From CAYMPH01 sp964392365 (GTDB lineage: Bacteria; Spirochaetota; UBA4802; UBA5550): DNA of 64,000 nt. The position numbers and the translations under genes are program-made. Of this stretch, positions 9,201 to 16,374 are shown one piece after another (positions within the stretch are counted from its first letter, which is position 1; the number at the start of each line of letters is the position of its first letter). The DNA lies in contig CAYMPH010000001.1 in assembly GCA_964392365.1 (NCBI GenBank), positions 310,001 to 374,000 on the forward strand, read 5' to 3'. Under the pieces are notes generated by a model that searched no databases, had not been told where the DNA came from, and saw only the letters and a program-made list of their open reading frames with translations.

Positions 9201-10719
9201 CATTAAAAAGCTGGCTGAGAAACCTTCTGAAACAGGGCCTTATGCGCCAATCTGGGAGATAGGGAACAAGGCGCACGGACTTCTTTTCGTTGCAAATATG
9301 GAGGGTGTAAATACGCCTCCAGGCATAATTTTATCATCTGAGCTTTATAAGAGGCTGGAATCAGGAATACTTGATGATCCCATGTCGCGCAATCAGATGA
9401 TATATATTCTAAAGCGTTATGTTGATACATTTTCAAAAAACCGGTTCGGCAATCCGAAAAATCCGCAGCTTTTTTCGGTTCGCAGCGGAGCGGTTTTTTC
9501 CATGCCTGGCGTTATGAGCACGATTACGAACGTTGGCCTTTCTGATGAAATACTTGAATTATATGCGGAAAAAGACGCATGGTTCGCGTACGACTGCCAC
9601 AGGAGATTCTTGCAGGATATAGCCACTTCATATTATAATATCGACCGGCAGGTTTTTGAAAATCTTATGCGTGATATGAAGCGTGAGTCAACTGTGGTCC
9701 TGAAAGAAAATATGCCTGGAGAGCAGATGAAGAAGCTCGCGCTTTTATACCGGAATGAGATAGAGAAACGCGGATTTCATGTTCCTGTCGAGCCATACGA
9801 ACAGCTGCTTCTTTCGATAATAGCAGTGTACCGATCATGGGATTCTTCCGCAGCGCGATCATACAGGAAATTTGTTAATATATCAGACGAATGGGGAACT
9901 GCAGTTATAATACAGAACATGGTGTTCGGGAATCTTTCTAAGGATGGAGTATCAGGTGTTGTTAACAGTCAGTATCAGGGTGATGAGAATATTTATCTCG
10001 TGGGTGAATATAAAACGCGGGCGCAGGGACACGATATCGTTAACGGTGTTGCAAAGGTATTTCCAATCAGCGAAGAACAGAAAAAACTTTACGGAAAATC
10101 GCGCGACCTACTATCCCTTGAAAAAACATACCCGGATCATTACCGGACCCTTTTCAATGCTGTTAAAAGGATGCGCGACAAGTGGGGTAACGATCTTCAG
10201 ATTGAGTTTACTTTTGAAGACAGCACCCTGTATATCTTGCAAGTAAGGGGTATGACCGGTTATGCTTTTAATTGCGAGGAACCTGTTGATGGTCCATCTG
10301 AGCTGATGAAATCATTCATAGGAGAAGGTCTTGCAGCATCGGGCGGTGCGGTTTCAGGGCGGGTAGTGTTCGATATAGACCGCATTGATGAGATAAGGGA
10401 AAAATTCAGCGGAGACCGTGTGGTTCTTGTGAGACCTGAGACATGCCCTGAAGACGTTGTGGGACTTCAGAAATCTGACGGTATTCTTACCTGTCTTGGC
10501 GGCATGACGTCACATGCGGTTTTACAGATGAGAAGGTTCGGTAAGGCAGGAGTGTCTGATTTTTCAGCAATGCATATCAATGCTGCAGCGAATTGTGCAG
10601 TAGTGAAGCTTGAATCCGGCGAGGATCTTGCGGTAAATGAGGGGGATTTCATTACGATTAACGGCGCAAACGGGCACGTGTATACAGGATACCACCCGAC
10701 AAAAATCAACAATATATAA
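6232..10719 (+). CDS. Large PPDK/PEP-synthase-like phosphotransferase without PEP barrel
   Basis: A 1495-aa protein. Residues 1 to about 960 are helical and unrecognised. An acidic DP repeat follows (968-981), then a dikinase ATP-grasp region, about 1005-1375, with the motif FSVRSGAVFSMPGVMST (R1084) as in PPDK. The C-terminal domain is a phosphohistidine swivel domain with GGMTSHAVLQMRRFGKAGV, H1428 being the expected phospho-acceptor. The chain ends after this domain, so the TIM-barrel that binds PEP or pyruvate in PPDK and PpsA is absent. Known relatives with ATP-grasp plus His domain phosphorylate other acceptors (for example rifampicin phosphotransferase or glucan water dikinase); the acceptor here is unknown. 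It is followed after 11 bp by GAPDH, implying one operon and a role in central carbon metabolism. Confidence 0.8.
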   Translation: MPSTIEHNISQDLQCLTLPVQDNYGALKKVNILIEEMNHENMDWKIIVEGIRTYFFDYMYDISPYSEKVLPVLFHFLEEATKRKKISSFRAFDTFFDRYSYIIRTMNDGGGQFTAIRHEFDTFAVRYIDLILSESNEEFYFDNAISKIITLARLLDKTDEFQSGMLSRIAEFIYTQYRLYIKASIITSKSEIIVLSALLDGNEHSKILLDLLISESDDSYSGKLKIIEDCVRQRPDELFDEENSIVNFAQNTRSWEKITLMTRDLIEKDIICGDQIIINLLGYLVKKSNEGSDRELNSFISKTIASLCAFFANRGRFELLKSVIGLVMPVLLKEIENEGNYTASFTAIYNIGKAIIESDNITQIDFFEDILVQAKFCFPKFSGIASDWSVITNSSHLENIRTWMKLIELNPPMMKKLSASLIVNLKLGGVFLKDTDVFQRDISALLNSRYGDVFYLIISLAAVFPAFYHDIGATGNIRAFTEKIDTDHRMDNLIHFIRKQVHVESSSRTVLLIQKVMEYWMTGDKNLLEGMVPKEVYENLDHIYAFINLDDLESVKTIYEEARKYFTGHEHDHFWDLLNEVGKDNFINFVESRSFPGVAQDEKELVLVFLREYFLTKNPTEMTKILLYIENLGGIDMTKTNIWKLLYEISDDEFRTMFDVVRLCDISKVNIEKFILFLHVYRMLYDKYNFSEVRAVEKLEQYAGQDLFSVPAGFFDTLRGNDVFAALETLLEEQNALKTNILLSDRKFEPLDTIEFKRHIAFGIPSMYGSYKERKFDTLKVVFHMNMIRSRFFEMIHENIRLNSGSIEEYVKIKRFLKLFYRTYLIDGLANQEMINLFNLLETPNMKLSQFRDIVNQLLNVHGGIADRFNETFRYVCREAIRNIGIEKISPKYVPRGKGEKIEAIIDRFLRDQILQSPLIQLFDNLLMKLKENILENIGSVGDIVCLNRNDEALGRGRNVYDVIRLPDDPNDPYDPFDPYDNGIYAPIHDIKKLAEKPSETGPYAPIWEIGNKAHGLLFVANMEGVNTPPGIILSSELYKRLESGILDDPMSRNQMIYILKRYVDTFSKNRFGNPKNPQLFSVRSGAVFSMPGVMSTITNVGLSDEILELYAEKDAWFAYDCHRRFLQDIATSYYNIDRQVFENLMRDMKRESTVVLKENMPGEQMKKLALLYRNEIEKRGFHVPVEPYEQLLLSIIAVYRSWDSSAARSYRKFVNISDEWGTAVIIQNMVFGNLSKDGVSGVVNSQYQGDENIYLVGEYKTRAQGHDIVNGVAKVFPISEEQKKLYGKSRDLLSLEKTYPDHYRTLFNAVKRMRDKWGNDLQIEFTFEDSTLYILQVRGMTGYAFNCEEPVDGPSELMKSFIGEGLAASGGAVSGRVVFDIDRIDEIREKFSGDRVVLVRPETCPEDVVGLQKSDGILTCLGGMTSHAVLQMRRFGKAGVSDFSAMHINAAANCAVVKLESGEDLAVNEGDFITINGANGHVYTGYHPTKINNI
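9136..9171 (+). repeat. Four 9-bp coding repeats (Asp-Pro-x)
   Basis: Four tandem copies of GATCCRNNN-type triplets encode DPNDPYDPFDPY at the junction between the helical N-terminus and the ATP-grasp part of the dikinase-like protein. Probably a flexible acidic linker; such repeats can vary in copy number by slippage. Confidence 0.6.
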
Positions 10720-10730
10720 GGAGGACAGTA

Positions 10731-11882
10731 ATGGCTATAATATCTCGTAAATCTCCAATTGGAATCAACGGCATAGGACGTATAGGGAAGCTTCTGCTCT
10801 GGATGATTTCAGCAAGGAAACAGCAGTCTGAAATAGTTATATCAACAGGCCGGAATGTCGGTAAAGATATCAATGATTTCGCGACATACCTTGCATATGA
10901 TTCAACATATGGCTCATATAACCGTTTTATGTACGGAGTTTCCGGAGGAAAACGCGTTGAGATTAAGGATAATTCTGTTTATCTGAACGGTATGCGCGTT
11001 GTATGGCTTAATGATCCGAAGTGCCGAATTGCAGGCAATATTCCATGGTCAGATCACGGGATTGATGTTGTTTTCGATACTACAGGCAAGGCAGTTGACC
11101 CCACGTCACAGGACGATAATTCGCTTCGCGGACATATGAAAACCGTTAAAAAGGTAATACTCACAGCACCTTTTAAAATCAAAAATAAAGGCACTGCAAT
11201 GCCGGCTGATGCTGTGACTCTTGTTGGAGGCGTCAATTTTGAAAAGTACGATGCATCGCGCCATAATATTATTTCAAATGCGTCGTGTACAACAAACTGC
11301 TGTGCTCCGGCTATCAAGGCGATTGTGGATCACTTTGGCGAAAATTTTGTTTCGTATGCTCTTACCACAGTGCACTCAGCAACGAACAGCCAGAGTGTTC
11401 TTGATACTCTTCCGAAAGACGGGGACAAGGATACGAGAAAGCGCCGCAGTACTATAGGGAACATGATCCCTACATCGACAGGAGCTGCAAATGCTGTTCT
11501 CGAGGTTATTCCTGAGATCCGTGAACTCGGCATAGGATCACAGGCTTCTTCAATAAGGGTGCCTACTGCTACGGGATCAATTGTTATACTTGATGTATCA
11601 ATCATAGGTGAGTATGATAATGAGTATATGCACGGTATTTTCAGAAAATACGAACAGAAGAATCCGGAAGTTATGCTGTTTTCCGACAGACAGCTTGTAA
11701 GTGCGGATATTGTAGGAAGTACATATTCAACGATCTACGATTCGCCATTTACACACCACCGCACATCAAAACGCGATGGACGTTACTATACAATGTTTGA
11801 TCTGAATTTCTGGTACGATAATGAATTCGGTTATGTTAATTCGCTTATGAGACTTTACGATCTGGTGACTGGAAATCAGTAG
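10731..11882 (+). CDS. Glyceraldehyde-3-phosphate dehydrogenase family protein
   Basis: A 383-aa GAPDH-like protein, about 45 residues longer than canonical GAPDH. The N-terminal Rossmann motif is GINGIGRIGKLLLW. The catalytic cysteine is C186 in SNASCTTNCCAP. The histidine partner lies in TTVHSATNSQSVLD, and the C-terminal WYDNEFGYVNSLMRL is standard. It interconverts glyceraldehyde-3-phosphate and 1,3-bisphosphoglycerate with NAD(P). A strong AAGGAGG precedes ATG 10731. The 11-bp gap to the dikinase-like gene suggests they are made together. The extra length is spread over insertions (for example GVSGGKRVEIKDN), so cofactor preference and direction cannot be assumed. Confidence 0.9.
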   Translation: MAIISRKSPIGINGIGRIGKLLLWMISARKQQSEIVISTGRNVGKDINDFATYLAYDSTYGSYNRFMYGVSGGKRVEIKDNSVYLNGMRVVWLNDPKCRIAGNIPWSDHGIDVVFDTTGKAVDPTSQDDNSLRGHMKTVKKVILTAPFKIKNKGTAMPADAVTLVGGVNFEKYDASRHNIISNASCTTNCCAPAIKAIVDHFGENFVSYALTTVHSATNSQSVLDTLPKDGDKDTRKRRSTIGNMIPTSTGAANAVLEVIPEIRELGIGSQASSIRVPTATGSIVILDVSIIGEYDNEYMHGIFRKYEQKNPEVMLFSDRQLVSADIVGSTYSTIYDSPFTHHRTSKRDGRYYTMFDLNFWYDNEFGYVNSLMRLYDLVTGNQ

Positions 11883-11905
11883 ATATTTTTAATGAGAGGT
11901 CGTTT

Positions 11906-12217
11906 ATGAATATAAATTTAACTCAGGAAGCAAAAAAAGAACTTGATAAGAATTATAAAGAAAGCAGTTTTGCTGATTTAAGATTGTATCCTGCAGGAGC
12001 TGTCTGAACCGGAATATTTATAAAAGCAGCTCTGGAAGAGCCGCACGCGGATGATATGATATTGAATTGCAATGGACTGAAAATTGCAATTCATGAAAAA
12101 CTTTGCTCAGGTAATGCAGCTGTAACTGTAGATTATTCAGATTCAGGATTCTCTGCAGTGCTGGAATATGGTGGTAATTTAGAACCGGGAAAAAATCATT
12201 CCAGCTGTAGCAATTAA
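11906..12217 (+). CDS. HesB/IscA-like selenoprotein (in-frame UGA as Sec34)
   Basis: ATG 11906 follows GAGAGGT at good spacing and opens a 103-aa frame interrupted only by TGA at 12005-12007 (codon 34). Translation continues in family register: RLYPAGAV-U-TGIFIKAALEEP, then VDYSDSGFSAVLEY and a C-terminal cysteine (HSSCSN). In HesB-like selenoproteins the Sec lies in AGxGUGGP, twelve residues before the DEP-type motif; here the EEP also ends twelve residues after the UGA. A hairpin with the features of a bacterial SECIS lies just downstream. UGA is a normal stop elsewhere (for example tsaD). It lies 23 bp after GAPDH, so it may be the last gene of that operon. A-type proteins bind or carry Fe-S clusters; this selenoprotein branch has no firm function. 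A decayed gene with a chance stop is the alternative, but the intact downstream frame argues against it. Confidence 0.82.
12026..12044 (+). promoter_or_regulatory. Putative bacterial SECIS hairpin
   Basis: GC-A-GCTCT-GGA-AGAGC-C-GC: a 5-bp apical stem (12029-12033 with 12037-12041), loop GGA, then an A/C mismatch and two more G-C pairs. The loop begins with G, 26 nt after the UGA. Both properties fit the published bacterial SECIS pattern (small apical loop with G in its first two bases, roughly 16-37 nt downstream of UGA). Confidence 0.7.
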
Positions 12218-12225
12218 TTGAGTTA

Positions 12226-12597
12226 TTAAACTCCCAGTGATTTTTTGATTGCAGAAATCAGTTTATCCAAAGGGAGAGGTTTCTGGAAAATGCCGGTAAA
12301 TCCAAGCTCATCCAGTTCATATTTATATTCCGACTCTTTTGCAATGCTGCTGATAAGAAAAATAGGAACTCTCTTGTTTTCCTTACGGATATGATGTACT
12401 ACTTTTAGTCCTTCATCAATACTTTCCATCATCATGTCGCAAAGCACTGCATCTGGCTTTTCTGATTTATATGTACTTATGCCTTCTTTGCCGCTCAAAG
12501 CAGTGCATACATTAAATCCATTAGCTTTAAGAGCTGCACTTACCGAGGCCAGAATATCCGGATCATCATCAATTATGAGTATGTTTTTATCAGGCAT
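12226..12597 (-). CDS. Single-domain response regulator (receiver only)
   Basis: A 123-aa CheY-like receiver with no output domain. The acidic pocket is IIDDDPDI, the phospho-acceptor aspartate is in AVLCDMMMESID, and the conserved lysine is in IFQKPLPLDKL. ATG 12597 is preceded by AAGGAGAATATTTC. It is monocistronic, convergent with the GAPDH/selenoprotein operon, with only 8 bp between. With no effector domain it should act by protein contact or in a phosphorelay. The haem-motif sensor kinase at 14.6-16.2 kb is a possible partner, but they are not adjacent. Confidence 0.9.
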   Translation of the reverse strand: MPDKNILIIDDDPDILASVSAALKANGFNVCTALSGKEGISTYKSEKPDAVLCDMMMESIDEGLKVVHHIRKENKRVPIFLISSIAKESEYKYELDELGFTGIFQKPLPLDKLISAIKKSLGV

Positions 12598-12970
12598 GAA
12601 ATATTCTCCTTGTATTTTACAATGAATTTTCTATCTCATAAAAGAATATTAAAAAATCTCAAGATCACAAATAAACTTCCTGTTAAAATAAAATTCAGGA
12701 AACATTTTGTCAAACCTTTTAAAATCGATACGCTGTAATATTAAATTTAGTTGCAATCAGATCGCTTAATATTTCAGCAGCATCCATTGCCTGAACTGAC
12801 TAAAGAATCTGTGCATTTAAACCATACAGTGCGTAATTATTTTTCAGGCTTGAAAAATAATAGCAGCTTTGAAAAAATAAATTCTGCAAGAAAGTCCTTG
12901 ACTGGAATATATTTAAAAATTAAAAAATTGTAATCTATAAATATTTACAGGATGTAACAATGGAGGCATC

Positions 12971-14458
12971 ATGCAGGATACAGAGCAGGTCAAAGAACCG
13001 GAACAAACCGCGCAGAAAACCGTAAAACCAAAAAAGAAAAGATTCATCATGTTTTCTTTTATTAATTTTATAATGTTATTTATATTACCGTTATGCGCTG
13101 TACTTGTTATTCTATTTGGTCTTATAACAACAGACAGATTCTATACAGGGATAATTAAAAATTCGAATTTTCTCAGAGTTTTTATTGAAGCAAAAAACTG
13201 GGAAATGAATAAAAAGATACAGGATGAAATTGACGATAAGGTTAAACTGAAAGATGCCCAGAAAGAAAATGATGAGAAGAAAAGAATTTTTGAAGTTGAA
13301 AAATTGAAATATGAGGATGCGTATAAAATCAGCGAGTATGATTCCCTTAAAAAACAAAGAAAGGAACTCTCTTCAAAATCGTATAATGATGTGAAAGATA
13401 CCTATCCTGTAAAAGAATCATTTGATCAGTACCGCAAAAAGGAACTGGCCAGACTTGATGATCAGATGGAGCAGATAGAAAAGTACAGAAAAGAAAACAG
13501 GAAAGAAATAAATAAGACTGAAGACAGTATGGAAGAAGCTGAAAAAAACTTCAAGAAAGCGGACAGAATTTTTGAAAAGAAAAAAGATGAAGCACAGGAA
13601 ATTGTTGAAAAGCATAAAACAGGTATTGGGGCACAGGCATTTGCAGATATTGAGCTTCTTGAACCGAGATTGAATAAAATTTTAAATGAGCGATTGATTG
13701 AGGGCTCTGTTAAAAAAGAAATTATTAAGCTGCTTGAATTCCTTAAAACTTATGAATCACAGAAAGCTTACGGCCGCGTTATTGTATCTTCAGCAGCGCC
13801 ATCCATGGTTAAACTCCCTGATCTCAGCATAAGTTTCTGGGTTGATGACGATTCTACAGGGATAATGCAGAGACGCCATCTGCTGAGCCAGGTTTTTGTT
13901 AATGAAATCAGTAAGTCAAATCTGGTGCAGCATAAAGAATTATATACCGCCATGTTCAGAATATTCGACAGCGCTTTCGGCGAAATGATCGCAAAAAGTT
14001 ATCTGGCAAAATATGGTGCAAATATCAATGAAGGTGTCATTAGCATGCACAGCGTTACTCTTACCGGAGAACAGGCGGATAATGTTATACTGTTAATGAA
14101 AATATTCTCATATGGGAAATATGTAGTTTTTGCACTTGGCGGGATTCTTTTTTTCTATATTCTGCTGCTTATTTTTTCATCAGCGGATTTTTTAAAGAAA
14201 CTTAAAGCGTTGAGAAGACTTTTTATTTATCCTTCAGTTCTTGTAATAATATCCTGTGTTGCGGGTTTTATTTTAATCCGTTCATATTTTGAAAAGACTC
14301 CAGCCTCGCCATCAGACCTGATGCTGACAGGCCTGATAAATTCATTTTCAGATATGGGAACGCTTTATCTTTTCTGGCCGGTTGTGGCTCTGTTTGCTTC
14401 ACTTCTTGTTGGAGGATTGATTATAGGAAAGATTATTCACAGGAAAGAAAAGGCATAG
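12971..14458 (+). CDS. Hypothetical membrane protein with long periplasmic coiled coil
   Basis: A 495-aa protein starting at ATG 12971 behind GGAGG. It has a basic N-terminus (KPKKKRF), a transmembrane helix at about 32-52, a highly charged coiled coil (about 75-220), a mixed domain (225-380) and three more transmembrane helices (about 385-405, 418-438, 465-485). No enzymatic motif is visible. The layout of helix, coiled coil and C-terminal helices resembles that of the 25256 gene, though the sequences are not obviously homologous. Function unknown; an envelope-organising or scaffold role is only a guess. Confidence 0.8.
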   Translation: MQDTEQVKEPEQTAQKTVKPKKKRFIMFSFINFIMLFILPLCAVLVILFGLITTDRFYTGIIKNSNFLRVFIEAKNWEMNKKIQDEIDDKVKLKDAQKENDEKKRIFEVEKLKYEDAYKISEYDSLKKQRKELSSKSYNDVKDTYPVKESFDQYRKKELARLDDQMEQIEKYRKENRKEINKTEDSMEEAEKNFKKADRIFEKKKDEAQEIVEKHKTGIGAQAFADIELLEPRLNKILNERLIEGSVKKEIIKLLEFLKTYESQKAYGRVIVSSAAPSMVKLPDLSISFWVDDDSTGIMQRRHLLSQVFVNEISKSNLVQHKELYTAMFRIFDSAFGEMIAKSYLAKYGANINEGVISMHSVTLTGEQADNVILLMKIFSYGKYVVFALGGILFFYILLLIFSSADFLKKLKALRRLFIYPSVLVIISCVAGFILIRSYFEKTPASPSDLMLTGLINSFSDMGTLYLFWPVVALFASLLVGGLIIGKIIHRKEKA

Positions 14459-14495
14459 TAGAAATAATATTTATTTCACATCAATTTGAGTCTTG

Positions 14496-14540
14496 TCATT
14501 CCAGCTGCAGCGACCTGTCCGGCTTTATGCGCTGGAATGA
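14496..14540. repeat. Inverted repeat between convergent genes
   Basis: TCATTCCAGC at 14496-14505 pairs perfectly with GCTGGAATGA at 14531-14540 across a 25-nt loop. It lies between the ends of two convergent genes. It could act as a bidirectional terminator or be a REP-like remnant. A related half-site (TCATTCCAGCTG) ends the selenoprotein gene near 12197. Confidence 0.45.
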
Positions 14541-14580
14541 TCATCTGTTTAAAATAAATTTATATGTGTAATAAAGGCGA

Positions 14581-16206
14581 TTATACTTTAGATGGAAACC
14601 TGATTGTATAATGTGTGCCATTACTTGATTCAGTTTCAATAGATCCTTTCAGCTGTTTAGGAAGCATATTTATAATAGTAAGGCCGAGAGATTTTGATGA
14701 TTTATTATCAGCTGTATCCGGCATGCCTATTCCGTTATCGCCAATTTTGATTTCAATAAAATTATCCTCTTTTTTCAGTGAGATTGTAATCTCCGGTTTG
14801 CCTTCCCATTGAATAGGAAATGCATATTTAATTGCATTGCTTATTATCTCATTTAAAAGAAGACCGCATGTAATAGCCTGATTCAGATTAACCGGAATAT
14901 CCTCTAAACATTTATTAATCTTTATTTTTCTTCCGGATATATTAAAAGTAATTAGTAAGTCATCTGTAATAACATTAAAATATTCACCGATATTGATATT
15001 GGTAATTTTATCTGATTTGTAAAATAATTCGTGTATCTTCGACATTGTTTTCAAAGACTGGTCTATTTCATTGAAAACAACTTTTGATTTTTCATCCATT
15101 TCTGAGCTTTTCAGATTGATTAGACTTGAGATGACAACAAAATTATTTTTTACCCTGTGATGAACTTCTTTAATCAGGATCTCCTTTTCCTCCAGAATTT
15201 TAGTGAGTTCTTCTTCAGCTTTTTTTCTATCAGCAACTTCATTCTGCAGATTTAAAGAAAATTCTTTAAGCTGAGCGGTGCGTTCATCAACTTTATTTTC
15301 CAGATTAGTCAGATAATCATTTATTGTAGATGACATTCTGTTGAAAGAAGAAGTGAGCCCGCTGAGTTCTATACCGAAAGGTTCGTCAATCATTTCATTA
15401 AGATTCAGATTCATTGCAATAAGTTCAGTTTTTTCCCGAAGTGTTTTAAGCGGAGAAAAAATCAGTTTCTGATTAAGCCATAGAAGCAGTATCAGAAGAA
15501 GAATCAGGATAACAATTAGAAAAATTGAAAAGAATAATGAGAATTGGTCAGCTTTTTTATAAGCTTCGCTAAGAGGAATTCGAACAGAAATTGCTGAAAC
15601 AATTTCATTGTCCTTGCGGGCAAAACTTCGTGAATCACCATATTTTGCAACAAGACCATGGGGAGCTAAATCCGGAGTAGTATGGCATCTCAAACAATCC
15701 CGTTCCATTGCTTCTCCCTTTTTAAGAGAAACAAAAAAAGATTTCCCGTTATATTCCCGGATTCCGGAAAATTTTTCCTGTCCGGTTTTTTTATTCAGCT
15801 CGGTAATAAAATTTTTTTCAAATTCATCAGCTTCATTTTCCGGGGAGCGTGCATTTATTGCACATTCCTTATAGTAGTAGTCGAAGTCTGTTATAGATTT
15901 AAAATTTTTAAGAACTTCTCTTACTGCATAAGTTGAAGACATCCATTCAGGTCGGAAGTAATCTTTCTTTATAGAGTTTTCGAGGTCTTTAAAGAGAACC
16001 GGTTTTAATTTATGGCTGTAATAAGTATGAATTGAAAGAGCAATGTCTGATATAATTTGAACCTTGTTTTCAGCTTCGGCAAGCGAAGCTTTTTTCATAC
16101 TGTAATTTACGAGTATTATAGCAATTATTGCTGATATAGCAAAGAGAATTATAAATGACAGTCTTATGAGCGACTGCAGTTTTTTTATTTTTAAAAAGTT
16201 TTTCAT
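14581..16206 (-). CDS. Membrane sensor histidine kinase with c-haem motif (DUF3365-type sensor)
   Basis: A 541-aa kinase. Transmembrane helix at 13-36; periplasmic domain 37-220 with a CxxCH haem site (CLRCH, 171-175) in the arrangement of DUF3365/Tll0287-like sensors; second helix at about 222-245; HAMP-like linker and coiled coil to about 340. The HisKA_2 phospho-acceptor motif is EVHHRVKNN (H349/H350), and the HATPase domain carries NEIISNAIKYAF and IGDNGIGMPD. The haem site suggests sensing of redox state or a diatomic gas in the periplasm; c-type maturation would be needed. No adjacent receiver gene. The start ATG 16206 is supported by the typical MKNFLKIKKL basic N-terminus. Confidence 0.88.
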   Translation of the reverse strand: MKNFLKIKKLQSLIRLSFIILFAISAIIAIILVNYSMKKASLAEAENKVQIISDIALSIHTYYSHKLKPVLFKDLENSIKKDYFRPEWMSSTYAVREVLKNFKSITDFDYYYKECAINARSPENEADEFEKNFITELNKKTGQEKFSGIREYNGKSFFVSLKKGEAMERDCLRCHTTPDLAPHGLVAKYGDSRSFARKDNEIVSAISVRIPLSEAYKKADQFSLFFSIFLIVILILLLILLLWLNQKLIFSPLKTLREKTELIAMNLNLNEMIDEPFGIELSGLTSSFNRMSSTINDYLTNLENKVDERTAQLKEFSLNLQNEVADRKKAEEELTKILEEKEILIKEVHHRVKNNFVVISSLINLKSSEMDEKSKVVFNEIDQSLKTMSKIHELFYKSDKITNINIGEYFNVITDDLLITFNISGRKIKINKCLEDIPVNLNQAITCGLLLNEIISNAIKYAFPIQWEGKPEITISLKKEDNFIEIKIGDNGIGMPDTADNKSSKSLGLTIINMLPKQLKGSIETESSNGTHYTIRFPSKV

Positions 16207-16250
16207 ATAATTATTTTTTTACCTTCATTAACTATTAACACTTTTAAGGG

Positions 16251-16283
16251 TTGATGCTCCGCAACTCTGCTGCGGGGTATCAA
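16251..16283. repeat. Strong hairpin between pfp and the sensor kinase gene
   Basis: TTGATGCTCCGCA (16251-16263) and TGCGGGGTATCAA (16271-16283) form a 13-bp stem with two G-T wobbles and a 7-nt loop. On the plus strand it is followed by a T-rich tract. For the reverse-strand pfp gene it lies about 90 bases past the stop, so it could end or attenuate pfp transcription before the kinase gene, or be a REP-type repeat. Confidence 0.45.
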
Positions 16284-16374
16284 TTTATTATTTTTTTAAA
16301 AAGAAGATCTGTAAATAATTATAGTTTAAATAACAGATGTATGCTTGGGACATTCCCATATTGTTCCGTTAAGC

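Noticed and set aside
12005..12007. TGA read as a mutation killing an IscA-like gene
   Set aside because: The downstream frame is conserved in register with the Sec family and carries a SECIS-like hairpin, so recoding is the better explanation.
12751..12933. 60-codon plus-strand frame between the receiver gene and the coiled-coil membrane gene
   Set aside because: Starts at TTG with no ribosome site or promoter and resembles nothing; the 373-bp gap 12598-12970 otherwise holds nothing I can identify.
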